Source: Pseudobacillus wudalianchiensis (GTDB lineage Bacteria > Bacillota > Bacilli > Bacillales > Domibacillaceae). From it: a stretch of 64,000 nucleotides of DNA. How positions within the stretch are numbered: position 1 is the stretch's first letter; every line of letters begins with the position of its first letter. Of this stretch, positions 46,066 through 55,795 are shown one piece after another. A program made the translations under genes and the position numbers. The notes under the pieces were generated by a model. That model did no database searches. It saw only the letters and a program-made list of their open reading frames with translations, and was not told the DNA's origin. Where the stretch lies: positions 149,690-213,689 of the forward strand of contig NZ_MAYT01000029.1 of NCBI RefSeq assembly GCF_001685015.1, given 5' to 3'.

Positions 46066-46920
46066 TTACTCATCGAGTTCGTTAAGAGAGTGTTTCCCTA
46101 ATATTTGCTGCAAGGAGCTAAAAGAGTCGATGCCGGAAAAATCGATTCCCAATTGCACAGCCGTTTGGGCGATTTCTGGACGAATTCCGGTCATAGTTGA
46201 CTGGATACCTAATAACTTCAACACTTGGATAATTTGGAAGATCTGATGAGCCACCATCGTATCAATGATCGACACACCCGATAAGTCAATAAATAAATGG
46301 GCAATGCCAGCATCTACACACTTTTTAGGGATTCGCTCTAATATATTTTTAGCGCGCAATGTATCGATATCACCAACTAAAGGCAATATTCCTGTAGAAG
46401 CCGTAATCGGAATAACGGGAGAACCTAGCTCTTCGATCAAACTTTGCTGGGCTGAAAGCCTGCTCATCATGAGATCAAAATACATTTCAGAGAACAGAAT
46501 GTTCAGCTCATCAAATGCCGAGTGAATAACATTCCCCCATCTTAAAATATCTTCATATGCCACTTCATTCCTATTTTGTTCTACAAACTTCTCCACAAAA
46601 CCCCAATACGCTCTTCTCCCCGAATTGAGCGCAACCTGCACTTCGTGAATCGGCGTATTGCTGGATACTCTGCTCTCAGCTACTTCCCGAGCCCATTGCT
46701 CTTTTTGTCTCGTAAAGTTTTCCTTGTCTTCGAGAAGAATGCTCGCCACCGTGTAATTCGTTAAGCGGTTTTGCTGCCGAAGCAACTGTTCTACAGATGG
46801 ATCGGCATCCGCGGAGTAAACAGATCCTGCCTTCTCTTCTCTCATTGCCAGCCAGGCATCTGTAATGGCATTTGAACTATCTACTAAATAATGATAAAGC
46901 TGATCATCAATCTTGCTCAT
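46066..46920 (-). CDS. RsbR-family stressosome protein (second paralogue)
   Basis: 284 residues from the ATG at 46920 (GGTGGAAGG upstream); 45 upstream codons are not supported. N-terminal helical sensor domain (about 1-155) and STAS domain (about 165-280) with DLSGVSIIDTMVAHQIFQIIQ and STMTGIRPEIAQTAVQLG, again conserving the phosphorylatable threonines. It is about as similar to the protein at 10608-11453 as Bacillus RsbR paralogues are to each other. Which RsbR (RB, RC) it equals cannot be decided by eye. Confidence 0.88.
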   Translation of the reverse strand: MSKIDDQLYHYLVDSSNAITDAWLAMREEKAGSVYSADADPSVEQLLRQQNRLTNYTVASILLEDKENFTRQKEQWAREVAESRVSSNTPIHEVQVALNSGRRAYWGFVEKFVEQNRNEVAYEDILRWGNVIHSAFDELNILFSEMYFDLMMSRLSAQQSLIEELGSPVIPITASTGILPLVGDIDTLRAKNILERIPKKCVDAGIAHLFIDLSGVSIIDTMVAHQIFQIIQVLKLLGIQSTMTGIRPEIAQTAVQLGIDFSGIDSFSSLQQILGKHSLNELDE

Positions 46921-47044
46921 TCGCCTTCCACCTCTATGACTGCATTTTAGTGTAAATAAATGCGTTCGTTTTTTTCCTTTATAAATCATATCATTTTTTC
47001 GAACGATAACTCCAATGATCAAAATACATGTTACTCCAACACAA

Positions 47045-47083
47045 CAAAAAAGCAACCGCCATTTGTCAGCCAGTTGCTTTCAA
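47045..47083 (-). terminator. Terminator of the sucrose operon
   Basis: Minus strand AAAGCAACTG...CGGTTGCTTTTTT downstream of the IIA gene. Confidence 0.8.
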
Positions 47084-47111
47084 AACCTTCTTTTCATAGG
47101 TCTTTTACCCC

Positions 47112-47612
47112 TTAAGAGGAGGTAACGATCATTATTTCACTTTGACCGCTTACTACTTCAACGTACTCTTTCCTTTCGATATCTTGCATGTCGTCACTAT
47201 TGGTAATAATAACAGGAGTAATAGCACTTTTTGCTTTTAACTTCACTAACTCTAGATCAAACGTCACTAATTTGTCTCCAGGCGCTACTTTATCCCCTTC
47301 CTCTACATGAAGTGTAAACCCTTCCCCATTCATTATCACCGTGTCGAGCCCAATGTGGACTAATAGCTCCGCGCCATTTTCCGCTTTAAGCCCAATAGCA
47401 TGCATGGTTGGAAATACTAACACTATCTCTCCCTTTATCGGCGATACAATGGTTCCTTCAGATGGTTCGATCGCTACGCCATCCCCCATCATTTTTTGCG
47501 CAAAAACGGGATCAGGCACTTCTGCAAGAGGAACAAACCGACCGCTTACAGGAGCATATATATTGATTGTCTCCGAGGCAGCCTCTTTCTTGCCAAATAA
47601 CTTTTTAAACAT
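47112..47612 (-). CDS. PTS glucose-type EIIA component
   Basis: 166 residues from the ATG at 47612 (GGAGGGGT upstream). Both active-site histidines of the EIIA-Glc fold are present: H71 in PTMHAIGL and H86 in LLVHIGLDTV, the latter being the phosphorylated residue. The sucrose permease at 50076-51476 lacks its own IIA domain, so this last gene of the operon supplies it in cis. It may also serve other sugar permeases. Confidence 0.92.
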   Translation of the reverse strand: MFKKLFGKKEAASETINIYAPVSGRFVPLAEVPDPVFAQKMMGDGVAIEPSEGTIVSPIKGEIVLVFPTMHAIGLKAENGAELLVHIGLDTVIMNGEGFTLHVEEGDKVAPGDKLVTFDLELVKLKAKSAITPVIITNSDDMQDIERKEYVEVVSGQSEIMIVTSS

Positions 47613-47640
47613 CTCCACCCCTCCATCCTTTCATCATCAT

Positions 47641-49080
47641 TTAGTTTCCCAGCTTCCATTTCTGAATAAAAAGATTGGCTCGTCCATTTGTTTTAAAAAC
47701 AATAGATCGTTCTTCTGGATCTGCAAAAAATCTAGCTGTAAATACTTCTTGTCCACCGTTTATAAAAACCTCCAGCGAACTTGTATCGAGAAAAATATGC
47801 ACGTCTTCTAATCGCAGCAATTCACAGGTCCTGCTTTCAACCGCTCCGTCTTTATAGGATTTTCTCCTTAATGTAAACAGCTTTTTGATTGGACAAAAAA
47901 GGAGAGTGACATTGCCACGAATCTCGATTTCTATTTTTTCTTCACCCAATTCATCAAACTGCACCTTGATCTCGCTAGCCTCTTCACATATTCCACCCCA
48001 TGTCTTTCCGTTCATCCCTAAAGAAACATGGCCATGAAATGTCTCTTTTCTCCGCAGCTTCATTAATTCTACAACAGGCTTTTGCAAAAGCTTTGTTCCT
48101 TCCAAAACTAACTCACGCGGCAGCGTTAACGCATGGACCCAGCCTTTTTTAATCGTTGGCTGAAAAAGCTCCTGTTCATCCGTTATCCCCATCCAGCCAA
48201 TCATAATGCGCCTTCCCTGTTCATCCTTAAATGTCTGGGCGGCATAAAAATCGAACCCGCGATCAAGCTCCGAAAACTCTCCATGAGCAAATTCAGTCGT
48301 TCCTTCCTTCCATTCTCCAATGAAATAGCCAGATTGAAATAGATTTTCATAACGATAGCCATCCGGCTTTAACCCTTGAGGAGAGACTAGTAAAATATCT
48401 TTATCATCCATTTGAAAGAAATCCGGACACTCCCACATATATCCAAAATGACCCAAACCATTCATGCAGCTCCCTGCAATGGGGCCTTTATAGTGCCAAT
48501 TTCTCAAATCTGATGAAGAAAAAAGCACGACCACTCCTTCTTCTTTAATCGTCTGCGCACCTACGACCATGTACCACCTGTCATTTCTTTTCCATACTTT
48601 CGGGTCACGAAAATGAGCTGTAAAACCGGCAGGCAGCAAAATAACTGGCCCTTCTTTCTCAAATTGAACCCCATTATCTGAAACAGCTGCACATTGATAT
48701 GTTTCCCGCTGTTCTCCCTTTTTCACATTCCCTGTATAAAACAATAGTAACTTTCCCGCCTCTTCAATCGCACTGCCTGAGTAACAGCCGTGTTTATCGT
48801 ACCATTCAGTTGGCGTAAGAGCTGGAGGCTTTTCCTCCCAATGGACTAGATCATCAGAAATATAATGCCCCCAAAATTTTGGACCGTGCGATGTGGCAAA
48901 CGGGTTCCATTGGTAGAAAACATGATATCTTCCTCTGTATTGAATCAGCCCGTTCGGATCATTTAGCAACCCTACTGGCGGCATTAAATGAAAGAGAAGA
49001 CGATACGGGTCTTTTTTTCGATTTTCCTCGTTTTCTTTTACTTTTGCAGCTACTTGTTGAAGCCATTCTTGTTGATTCAT
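47641..49080 (-). CDS. scrB: Sucrose-6-phosphate hydrolase (GH32)
   Basis: 479 residues. GH32 catalytic motifs: LLNDPNGLIQYRGRYHVFYQWNPF (nucleophile Asp), HFRDPKVW (transition-state Asp) and MWECPDFF (acid/base Glu in EC). A C-terminal beta-sandwich follows. Splits sucrose-6-phosphate, made by the PTS, into glucose-6-phosphate and fructose. Its ATG overlaps the fructokinase stop (ATGA), indicating coupled translation. Confidence 0.94.
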   Translation of the reverse strand: MNQQEWLQQVAAKVKENEENRKKDPYRLLFHLMPPVGLLNDPNGLIQYRGRYHVFYQWNPFATSHGPKFWGHYISDDLVHWEEKPPALTPTEWYDKHGCYSGSAIEEAGKLLLFYTGNVKKGEQRETYQCAAVSDNGVQFEKEGPVILLPAGFTAHFRDPKVWKRNDRWYMVVGAQTIKEEGVVVLFSSSDLRNWHYKGPIAGSCMNGLGHFGYMWECPDFFQMDDKDILLVSPQGLKPDGYRYENLFQSGYFIGEWKEGTTEFAHGEFSELDRGFDFYAAQTFKDEQGRRIMIGWMGITDEQELFQPTIKKGWVHALTLPRELVLEGTKLLQKPVVELMKLRRKETFHGHVSLGMNGKTWGGICEEASEIKVQFDELGEEKIEIEIRGNVTLLFCPIKKLFTLRRKSYKDGAVESRTCELLRLEDVHIFLDTSSLEVFINGGQEVFTARFFADPEERSIVFKTNGRANLFIQKWKLGN

Positions 49081-50039
49081 TCTACACTCCTGTTCTCTCC
49101 TATTATTTTCTGAACATCCCGCAATACAGGCAGCGCCGTCATCGCCCCTTTTTGCGAGGCAGCCAGCCCTCCTGAGACAGAAGCAAAACGAGCTACCTCG
49201 GCTGCTTCTTCAAGTGTTAAGCAAGAAATGTTCTCCGTCCGCTCGTTTAAACAATATAACAAGGCTGATACGAAGGCATCTCCAGCACCAGTCGTATCAA
49301 TTGCTTTTACGCTTAGGGCTTCCACTTCTACAAAACCGCTTTTCGTAAACACGATACTTCCCTGTGCTCCTTTCGTTAAACAGACGAGCGAAAGATTAAA
49401 TTCTCTTATCCACTGTTCAATGACCTCTACCTTCAGATCCCCACTTAAAAACAATAATTCCTCCTCGGACAGCTTTAACACATCTACTTTCGGCAGCATG
49501 GCCAAGATCGTGCGTCTAAGAGCCTCTTCGTCTTTCCAAAGGGTTAGACGCACATTCGGATCGAATGAAATGATCATTCCGTGCTTTTTGGCGTAAAACA
49601 GCGCCTTCTCTGTAGCAGTTCTCGCCGGTTCTCTTAAAAGAGAAATCGTTCCAAAGTGAAAAATTTTGTGATCTATAAATAGATCTTCATTGATCTCAGT
49701 TTCTTCTAAAAAGAAATCGGCACTATCCTTTATATAAAAGCTGAAGCTGCGCTCTCCGTCTTCCTCCAATGTGACGAACACAAGGCCCGTGCGATAAGAT
49801 TCTGTCAAAATGAGAGACGAAACATTTACTCCATATTCCTGCAATGTTTCTTTCAAAAAAGTCCCCAGCACATCTTTTCCTAGCTTCCCAATGAAAGTAG
49901 AAGTCATCCCTAAACGGGCAGCGCCCACCGCCACATTGGCAGGAGCACCGCCAGGGCTTTTTATATACGTGTTATTCTCAACATCCATTGGAATAAAATC
50001 GATCAAAGCCTCACCAAGCGTCATAAGTCCAGTTTTCAT
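49077..50039 (-). CDS. scrK: Fructokinase, PfkB family
   Basis: 320 residues. PfkB signatures: GGAPANVAVGAARLG near the N terminus and DTTGAGDAFVSALL (catalytic Asp in GAGD) near the C terminus. GGAGAAGGT precedes the ATG. Converts the fructose released by ScrB to fructose-6-phosphate. Second gene of the scr operon. Confidence 0.93.
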   Translation of the reverse strand: MKTGLMTLGEALIDFIPMDVENNTYIKSPGGAPANVAVGAARLGMTSTFIGKLGKDVLGTFLKETLQEYGVNVSSLILTESYRTGLVFVTLEEDGERSFSFYIKDSADFFLEETEINEDLFIDHKIFHFGTISLLREPARTATEKALFYAKKHGMIISFDPNVRLTLWKDEEALRRTILAMLPKVDVLKLSEEELLFLSGDLKVEVIEQWIREFNLSLVCLTKGAQGSIVFTKSGFVEVEALSVKAIDTTGAGDAFVSALLYCLNERTENISCLTLEEAAEVARFASVSGGLAASQKGAMTALPVLRDVQKIIGENRSVE

Positions 50040-50075
50040 ACGTACCTTCTCCTTTGCTGATCACAATAGCCGCAA

Positions 50076-51476
50076 TCATTCTTGGTTTTTTAGCATTTTA
50101 TCATGAAAACCAAACAACCAAGTTAAAATAAACGCAACGGCAATGGCGATGAGGTTAACGAGCAAATAAAGAACGATTTGCCCATTCAAGTATAGGAGCG
50201 TTCCTGGAATAACTGTAATAGCCATCCCCGTTCCTTTTAATCCAAAGATCGAGGCAAAAAATCCACCTACACCGCCGCCGATCAATCCCATTACAAATGG
50301 TTTGAAATAGCGCAAGTTAACCCCGAAAATGGCCGGTTCTGTAATTCCTAACAAAGCAGATAAAGACGATGGAAGGGCTAATGCCTTTAATTTCTTAGAC
50401 TTTGTTTTTAATCCAACCGCTAAAGCGGCTCCGCCTTGTGCAGCGACCGAACAGGTGACGATAGCGTTGTACGGATTATTTCCAAACTTTTCGAGCAGTT
50501 GAATTTCTAATAAGTTAAAGACGTGATGGACTCCTGTAATAACAATCATTTGATTGAGGAAACCAATAATGAACCCGCTAATTCCAAATGGCCATTCTAA
50601 AACAGCTACTGTTGCATGCAGCATCACTTCCTCGACACTATGGAAAATAGGGCCAATGATGAACAAGGCTAAAAAGATCATGACAAGTAACGTTAAAAAG
50701 GGGGTAACGATTAAATCAAACGTATCGGGGACACGTTTTCGAATTTGCTGCTCAAGCTTTGCCCCAACAATTCCCGCTATAAAAGCCGGCAGCACAGAGC
50801 CTTGATAGCCGACAACAGGAATAAATCCAAAGAACTTAATCACCTCTGCCTGTCCGCCGGCCACTTCCCAAGCATTCGGCAAGGAGGGACTGACGAGCAT
50901 TAAGCCTAAAACTAACCCAATAATCGGCGAACCGCCAAATACCCTGAATGTAGACCAGGCAACGAGAGCCGGCAGGAAAATAAAAGCTGTATCTGTTAAT
51001 ACTTGTGTAAATAAAATAAAGTTATCTGGAACATGATCGGGAGTGATTCCAAACAGGGAAAGTATTTTTTCCTGCATGACTAACCCACGAACCCCCATAA
51101 ATAAGCCTGTTGCTACAAGAGCTGGAATAATGGGAACGAATACGTCGCCAAATGAACGAATAGCTCTTTGGAAAACACTGCCGCTCTTAGCCGCTTCTTT
51201 TGTCTGCTCTCCCTTTGAAGAGCTCTCAACGCCTAGTTTGATCACCTCTTCATAAATTTTGTTCACTGTTCCCGTTCCGAGGATCACTTGGTATTGGCCA
51301 GAATTAAAAAAGGCTCCTTTGACTTTTTCAATATGTTCCACTTTGCTCTGGTCAATTTGCTCTTTGTCTTTTACCATGATTCTTAAGCGCGTGGCACAAT
51401 GAGCAGCCGACACAATATTTTCCTTTCCACCAACGGCCTCGATAATTTCAGCAGCAATGCGGCGGTCTCCATCCAT
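50076..51476 (-). CDS. scrA: Sucrose-specific PTS EIIBC component
   Basis: 466 residues. The IIB domain (1-85) has the phosphorylated cysteine in SAAHCATRLRI (C27); the IIC domain (about 110-460) has the membrane segments and the IIC loop SALLGITEPAIFGVNLRYF. There is no IIA domain. AAGGGGTG precedes the ATG. First gene of the operon. Trehalose PTS proteins are similar, but the neighbouring GH32 and fructokinase fix the substrate as sucrose. Confidence 0.93.
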   Translation of the reverse strand: MDGDRRIAAEIIEAVGGKENIVSAAHCATRLRIMVKDKEQIDQSKVEHIEKVKGAFFNSGQYQVILGTGTVNKIYEEVIKLGVESSSKGEQTKEAAKSGSVFQRAIRSFGDVFVPIIPALVATGLFMGVRGLVMQEKILSLFGITPDHVPDNFILFTQVLTDTAFIFLPALVAWSTFRVFGGSPIIGLVLGLMLVSPSLPNAWEVAGGQAEVIKFFGFIPVVGYQGSVLPAFIAGIVGAKLEQQIRKRVPDTFDLIVTPFLTLLVMIFLALFIIGPIFHSVEEVMLHATVAVLEWPFGISGFIIGFLNQMIVITGVHHVFNLLEIQLLEKFGNNPYNAIVTCSVAAQGGAALAVGLKTKSKKLKALALPSSLSALLGITEPAIFGVNLRYFKPFVMGLIGGGVGGFFASIFGLKGTGMAITVIPGTLLYLNGQIVLYLLVNLIAIAVAFILTWLFGFHDKMLKNQE

Positions 51477-51532
51477 ATTTTTACACCCCTTTTTTAGTCA
51501 CTCATACCCTAATTAAGTAAAGTTAATCTCTA

Positions 51533-51550
51533 TGTGGAATCGATACCACA
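51533..51550. promoter_or_regulatory. ScrR operator A
   Basis: TGTGGAATCGATACCACA, an imperfect 18-bp palindrome centred on ATCGAT, between the cre site and scrA. Confidence 0.75.
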
Positions 51551-51581
51551 AGAGTTAAAAAAATAAAATTGACTTCACCCG

Positions 51582-51597
51582 ATGAAAGCGGTTGCAA
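51582..51597. promoter_or_regulatory. cre site (CcpA)
   Basis: ATGAAAGCGGTTGCAA fits the WTGNAANCGNWNNCWW consensus. Its place upstream of scrA suggests glucose repression of sucrose use. Confidence 0.75.
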
Positions 51598-51660
51598 TGT
51601 AAACACCATTAAATACCCCTTTATCAAGGTCATCTAAAACCAAAGAGAGGATCCCTGAAA

Positions 51661-51684
51661 GAGTGTGAAATCGATTTCACACTC
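51661..51684. promoter_or_regulatory. ScrR operator B (perfect 24-bp palindrome)
   Basis: Bases 51661-51684 form a perfect palindrome with core TGTGAAATCGATTTCACA. It shares TGTG-N-ATCGAT-N-CACA spacing with operator A, whose centre is 131 bp away. It sits two bases after the scrR stop codon. Confidence 0.8.
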
Positions 51685-51686
51685 AA

Positions 51687-52682
51687 TTATACACTATCTC
51701 CTTCTATGACTCTATAATTTAAAACAACTTTTTTCTGTTGTTCTTTATGGCTTTCGATTTTTTCTAGAAGTATCACCGCTGCTTCTCTTCCTGCCCGTTC
51801 ATTCTCAAAGTCTATCGTCGTTAATGCAGGATCAATGTACTTAGAAATATCAGCCGCACCGATTCCCGCTACAGCCATTTCTTGAGGAACTGTAAAGCCA
51901 GCTTTTTTTAAATATTGCATGGCCCCAACCGCGATCCGATCCGTCACCGCAAAAACCGCATCCGGACGGAGGTTCTCAGGAGAGTTTCGGATAATCCTTT
52001 TCATCGCCTCAAAGCCAGATGGAATAGTGAAGTTTGCCTGTCCCATCCATTCCTTGTGAATCGTAAGTTTAGCATCTTGCATCGCCGACATAAATCCCTG
52101 CTTACGATGAATCCCCACTGCTGGATCAGATTCGTCTACTCCGATGAAGGCAATATTCTTATATCCTTTACGAATAAGATAATTCGTCATTTCTTTCGCT
52201 GCATGATAATCGTCAAATGTGACACTTGACGCTTTCGGAATGTCCTGGCCGATGGCTACAAAAGGCTTGTTAAGCTGATGGATTTCTGCTACCAATTCTG
52301 CATTGACCGTAGTAGCTATTAAAATAATTCCATCCACTTGCCTGCTCTTTAATAAACGCAAGTATTCGATCTCTTTTTGATAGTCAAGATTCGTTGCCGT
52401 TAATAAAATTTGGTACCCTTGATCTTGAAGTACCTCGTTTATTCCATTTACGACGCGCCCTGATGTTTCCGTGCTGATTTTTGGGAGAATAACGCCAATA
52501 ACTTTCGTTTTCTTTGTCCGAAGTGCCTTTGCATGCTGACTAGGCATGTAGCCTGTCTCTTCAATAACTGCTAGAACACGGCGCCGCGCTTCTTCACTTA
52601 CATATCCTGAATCGTTCAATACACGCGAAACCGTTGATCTTGAGACCTTCGCCATTTCAGCAATTTCCTTAATCGTCAACAT
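51687..52682 (-). CDS. scrR: LacI-family sucrose operon repressor
   Basis: 331 residues. LacI headpiece MLTIKEIAEMAKVSRSTVSRVLNDSGYVSEEARRRV (1-36) with hinge helix SQHAKALRTKKTKVIGVILP, then a sugar-binding core (DDYHAAKEMTNYLIRKGYKNIAFIG; TIDFENERAGREAAVILLEKI). Upstream of and co-oriented with the scr operon. The two ATCGAT-centred palindromes in the gap are its likely binding sites. Confidence 0.93.
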   Translation of the reverse strand: MLTIKEIAEMAKVSRSTVSRVLNDSGYVSEEARRRVLAVIEETGYMPSQHAKALRTKKTKVIGVILPKISTETSGRVVNGINEVLQDQGYQILLTATNLDYQKEIEYLRLLKSRQVDGIILIATTVNAELVAEIHQLNKPFVAIGQDIPKASSVTFDDYHAAKEMTNYLIRKGYKNIAFIGVDESDPAVGIHRKQGFMSAMQDAKLTIHKEWMGQANFTIPSGFEAMKRIIRNSPENLRPDAVFAVTDRIAVGAMQYLKKAGFTVPQEMAVAGIGAADISKYIDPALTTIDFENERAGREAAVILLEKIESHKEQQKKVVLNYRVIEGDSV

Positions 52683-52809
52683 TCAAAACCCTCCAGTACA
52701 TATAATAAGCACAGAAATATCATAGCACCATCTTTATTGCCAATCTAGCATTGTCCGTCTGTCTGCTTTCTTCCAGCCATCATCAGAAAGAATTTCTTTG
52801 TTATTCCTT

Positions 52810-53916
52810 TTACTGCCTCTCTTTTAATTCTGTATAATGAATTTGGTTCCGGCCATTTTTCTTCGACTCGTAAAGAGAATGATCTGCTAAGTTGATCGCT
52901 TCATGCAGCATAGAAAAGACCGGAAGACTGCATACCCCGATAGAAATAGTTAAGGTAATCTCGTGTTTCTTATTTTGGGTATAGAAAGTCCTTCTCTCTA
53001 CTTTCTCACGAATCGATTCGACCGTTTTTTCCATCTCTTCCTTCTTATCCACCATCGCAAAAAGAATAAATTCTTCTCCTCCGTACCGGCCGGCAACCAT
53101 CTTTTGTTCAGGGTAACACGCCGCCTCTTCACTTATGACGGCTGCCACATCTTTTAAAACTTTATCGCCGTTTACATGCCCATGCGTATCATTGATCGCT
53201 TTAAAGAAATCAATGTCGACCATGGCGATATACATTTTTTTATCTGATGCTGAATGAGAAGCTATTTTTTCTTCAAAGAACCGGATGTTATATAGCCCTG
53301 TCAACGGATCATGGCGGGCGTAATATTGGAGCTTTTCTTTTATATCCAGTTCTTTTTCTGCACTGCTAATAAAGAAATTTAAAGTAAACGCTATTAACAT
53401 AAAAAAGGAAAAGCGAAAAAACATAATGTCTTTAAATACATTCCATCCATCCGGCACCATCATAATAATAGGCAAATCGGAAATCAGCCATGAGCCGACT
53501 ACTAAATAAACTAGGGTAATCGAATCCAGCTTAGACTGCTCTCCCTTATTGAATAAGAAAGAATAAAATACCGGAAGCACCATGCCGAACACCACACCAG
53601 GAACAGCTCCAGGCCCGCCTATCCCCAGACGCCATGCACTTGTTATGACTAAAGCTGGAAGGGCAAATCTCCAGCCCCATTTAACCGTTAAAAACACAAG
53701 CGGAACTAATCGCAAATCAAAATGATACCCACCATACGTAATCGGCAAATAAAACAATAGTATAACAGCAAAAGACACAACACTAATAATCCCGATAGCA
53801 AAGTATCGGGAAAGCTTTTCTCTATTATTGAGCAATATGGTGATACATAAATGCATAAAGAAAATAATCGCAATGTTGGAAAGGCTTGATTGAATCACAG
53901 CATTCAATGACAACAC
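52810..53916 (-). CDS. Diguanylate cyclase with 5TM sensor (DgcK/YhcK-like)
   Basis: 368 residues. Five to six membrane helices (about 10-190) of the 5TMR-LYT type (YGGYHFDLRLVPLVFLTVKWGWRFALPALVITSAWRL) precede a GGDEF domain (about 205-360) with active-site GRYGGEEFILF and DPLTGLYNIRFF. It should make c-di-GMP. An RxxD inhibitory site five residues before GGEEF is not evident. Architecture equals B. subtilis DgcK. Confidence 0.9.
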   Translation of the reverse strand: MLSLNAVIQSSLSNIAIIFFMHLCITILLNNREKLSRYFAIGIISVVSFAVILLFYLPITYGGYHFDLRLVPLVFLTVKWGWRFALPALVITSAWRLGIGGPGAVPGVVFGMVLPVFYSFLFNKGEQSKLDSITLVYLVVGSWLISDLPIIMMVPDGWNVFKDIMFFRFSFFMLIAFTLNFFISSAEKELDIKEKLQYYARHDPLTGLYNIRFFEEKIASHSASDKKMYIAMVDIDFFKAINDTHGHVNGDKVLKDVAAVISEEAACYPEQKMVAGRYGGEEFILFAMVDKKEEMEKTVESIREKVERRTFYTQNKKHEITLTISIGVCSLPVFSMLHEAINLADHSLYESKKNGRNQIHYTELKERQ

Positions 53917-54163
53917 TCCTACTTGTTCAAAACATACTCTATAAATATGGCTATTCTAGGTATCCGTGCTAAATAAATTGGTTTTTGCCTTTTGAATATA
54001 CATTCTATTACATTTATCTAGTTCCATAGTAACATATTCATTCAAGATAACTCATAAAAAACACATTTATTTTCAAACTTTTCAATCTTAATAAACAAAA
54101 AATTTGTTATAATATCCGAGTCTATTGAAAAAATACCATTCATTTAACCTTCGGAGCTGCGCG

Positions 54164-55747
54164 ATGAATTTAGAAATCTTCCGTTATGTTGTCATTGTTT
54201 CTGTGTCAGGGGTTTTATCTATTCTATTAGCCATCTATGCCTACACGAAAAGAGACGTATCCTCTAGCAGTACGATCTTTATTTTCATGTCATGTCTTTC
54301 CGCCATTTACATATTCGGCCATGCTTTTGAACTGGCAAGCAGGAATCTCACGGAAATTACACTTTGGCTGAAGGTTCAATACGTGGGATTGCCTTTTATT
54401 GCTCCAACCTGTCTCGTTTTAATTTTGAAGTATGCTGGATTAGAAGTGTTTGTAAAAAGAAAAACACTTTTACTTTTATTTCTTATTCCGACTCTCACTT
54501 CTCTTGTCTCTTTCACAAATGATTTCCACCATCTGCTGTACCGTTCCATTTATTTGCGCCCAGAGGAAGGTGCAATGCTAGCCGATATTGTCGTTGGTCC
54601 TTGGTATATTATCCATGGCAGCTATACGTTTGGCTGTCTTTTGCTTGGCGCTTGTATTTTATTATGGTACTGGAAGCGGACAAAAGACGTGTACTGGAAA
54701 CAAATTATACCTTTATTATTAGGTTTAATTCTCCCCATGATGGCTTCCTTTTTATATTTAATCGGGCTTTCACCACATGGGATGGACCCTGTACCCGTTG
54801 TGATGTGTCTCACTTCCGCCCTGTATCTTTGGGCTATCTTTTCCTCTAAGTTGCTTATTCTAGCCCCAATAGCAAGAGACCGGGTGTTTGAAAGCATGCG
54901 AGATGGGGTCGTTGTCATTAACTCAGCTCACCAAATCATCGATTATAACCAAGCCGCTGAAAGCATTCTTTCACAACTGAATTCTTCAAGTATTGGAAAA
55001 AACATTGAAGCTATTTTGGGGGAAGAAAATCAGGCGATTCCCTACCAATATGATAATCAAAAAGAAGAGCAAGAGTTTGAGTGGATAAACAAAGAAACTC
55101 ACAAATGCTATCATGTGCGTGTCACTCCCATGTTCAACGATAAGAAGATAATGATTGGCCATATTATCGTTCTGAGTGATATTACCGCTCAGAAAACACT
55201 TGAAGACCAGTTAAAAAAACTCGCTTATACAGATGGACTCACCCAAATTTATAATCGCTCCTATTTTATCGTGAAAAGCCAAGAATGCATGAAGCAAGCT
55301 ATTGAAAAGGAGAAACCGTTGTCTATTCTTCTTTTTGACATTGATTACTTTAAGAAAATCAACGATCGCTACGGTCACAGTATCGGCGATTCGGCGATTT
55401 GTCACGTCGTATCGATCTGTAAAAAGCACCTGCAGCCAACAGATGTTTTCGGCCGTTATGGTGGAGAGGAATTTGTTATTTGCTTACCGTATACAGCTAT
55501 TCATGAGGCTGGCAGAAGAGCGGAAAAGATTCGTGCCCATCTCACCGCTTCCCCTTTACAGACAGATAAAGGCCCGCTTGCAATCACTGCCAGTTTCGGA
55601 GTAACGGAAATGCGGACGGCTGCTGATACAATGGATGAGCTTTTGCAAGAAGCAGATCAAGCCCTTTACTCTTCCAAAGAAAGTGGCCGCAATGCTGTGC
55701 ATTTAGCTATCGGTAATTCTTTTGTACAGTGGAAAGAAAATGAATGA
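54164..55747 (+). CDS. Diguanylate cyclase: 7TM sensor, PAS, GGDEF
   Basis: 527 residues from the ATG at 54164 (CGGAG upstream); an upstream TTG frame is unsupported. Seven membrane helices (about 8-225, histidine-kinase N-terminal 7TM type), a PAS domain (about 235-355: RDGVVVINSAHQIIDYNQAAESIL ... ITAQKTLEDQLKK) and a GGDEF domain (about 365-520) with GRYGGEEFVICL and DGLTQIYNRSYF. Divergent from the neighbouring cyclase, so the pair may integrate two signals into c-di-GMP output. Confidence 0.92.
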   Translation: MNLEIFRYVVIVSVSGVLSILLAIYAYTKRDVSSSSTIFIFMSCLSAIYIFGHAFELASRNLTEITLWLKVQYVGLPFIAPTCLVLILKYAGLEVFVKRKTLLLLFLIPTLTSLVSFTNDFHHLLYRSIYLRPEEGAMLADIVVGPWYIIHGSYTFGCLLLGACILLWYWKRTKDVYWKQIIPLLLGLILPMMASFLYLIGLSPHGMDPVPVVMCLTSALYLWAIFSSKLLILAPIARDRVFESMRDGVVVINSAHQIIDYNQAAESILSQLNSSSIGKNIEAILGEENQAIPYQYDNQKEEQEFEWINKETHKCYHVRVTPMFNDKKIMIGHIIVLSDITAQKTLEDQLKKLAYTDGLTQIYNRSYFIVKSQECMKQAIEKEKPLSILLFDIDYFKKINDRYGHSIGDSAICHVVSICKKHLQPTDVFGRYGGEEFVICLPYTAIHEAGRRAEKIRAHLTASPLQTDKGPLAITASFGVTEMRTAADTMDELLQEADQALYSSKESGRNAVHLAIGNSFVQWKENE

Positions 55748-55753
55748 AAAAAT

Positions 55754-55795
55754 AACAAAACATCCCGCTGTCCATGAACAGCGGGATGTTTTGTT
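55754..55795. terminator. Bidirectional terminator
   Basis: Perfect 18-bp stem with a six-base loop, flanked by A and T stretches, between the cyclase and the YxcD gene. Confidence 0.9.
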
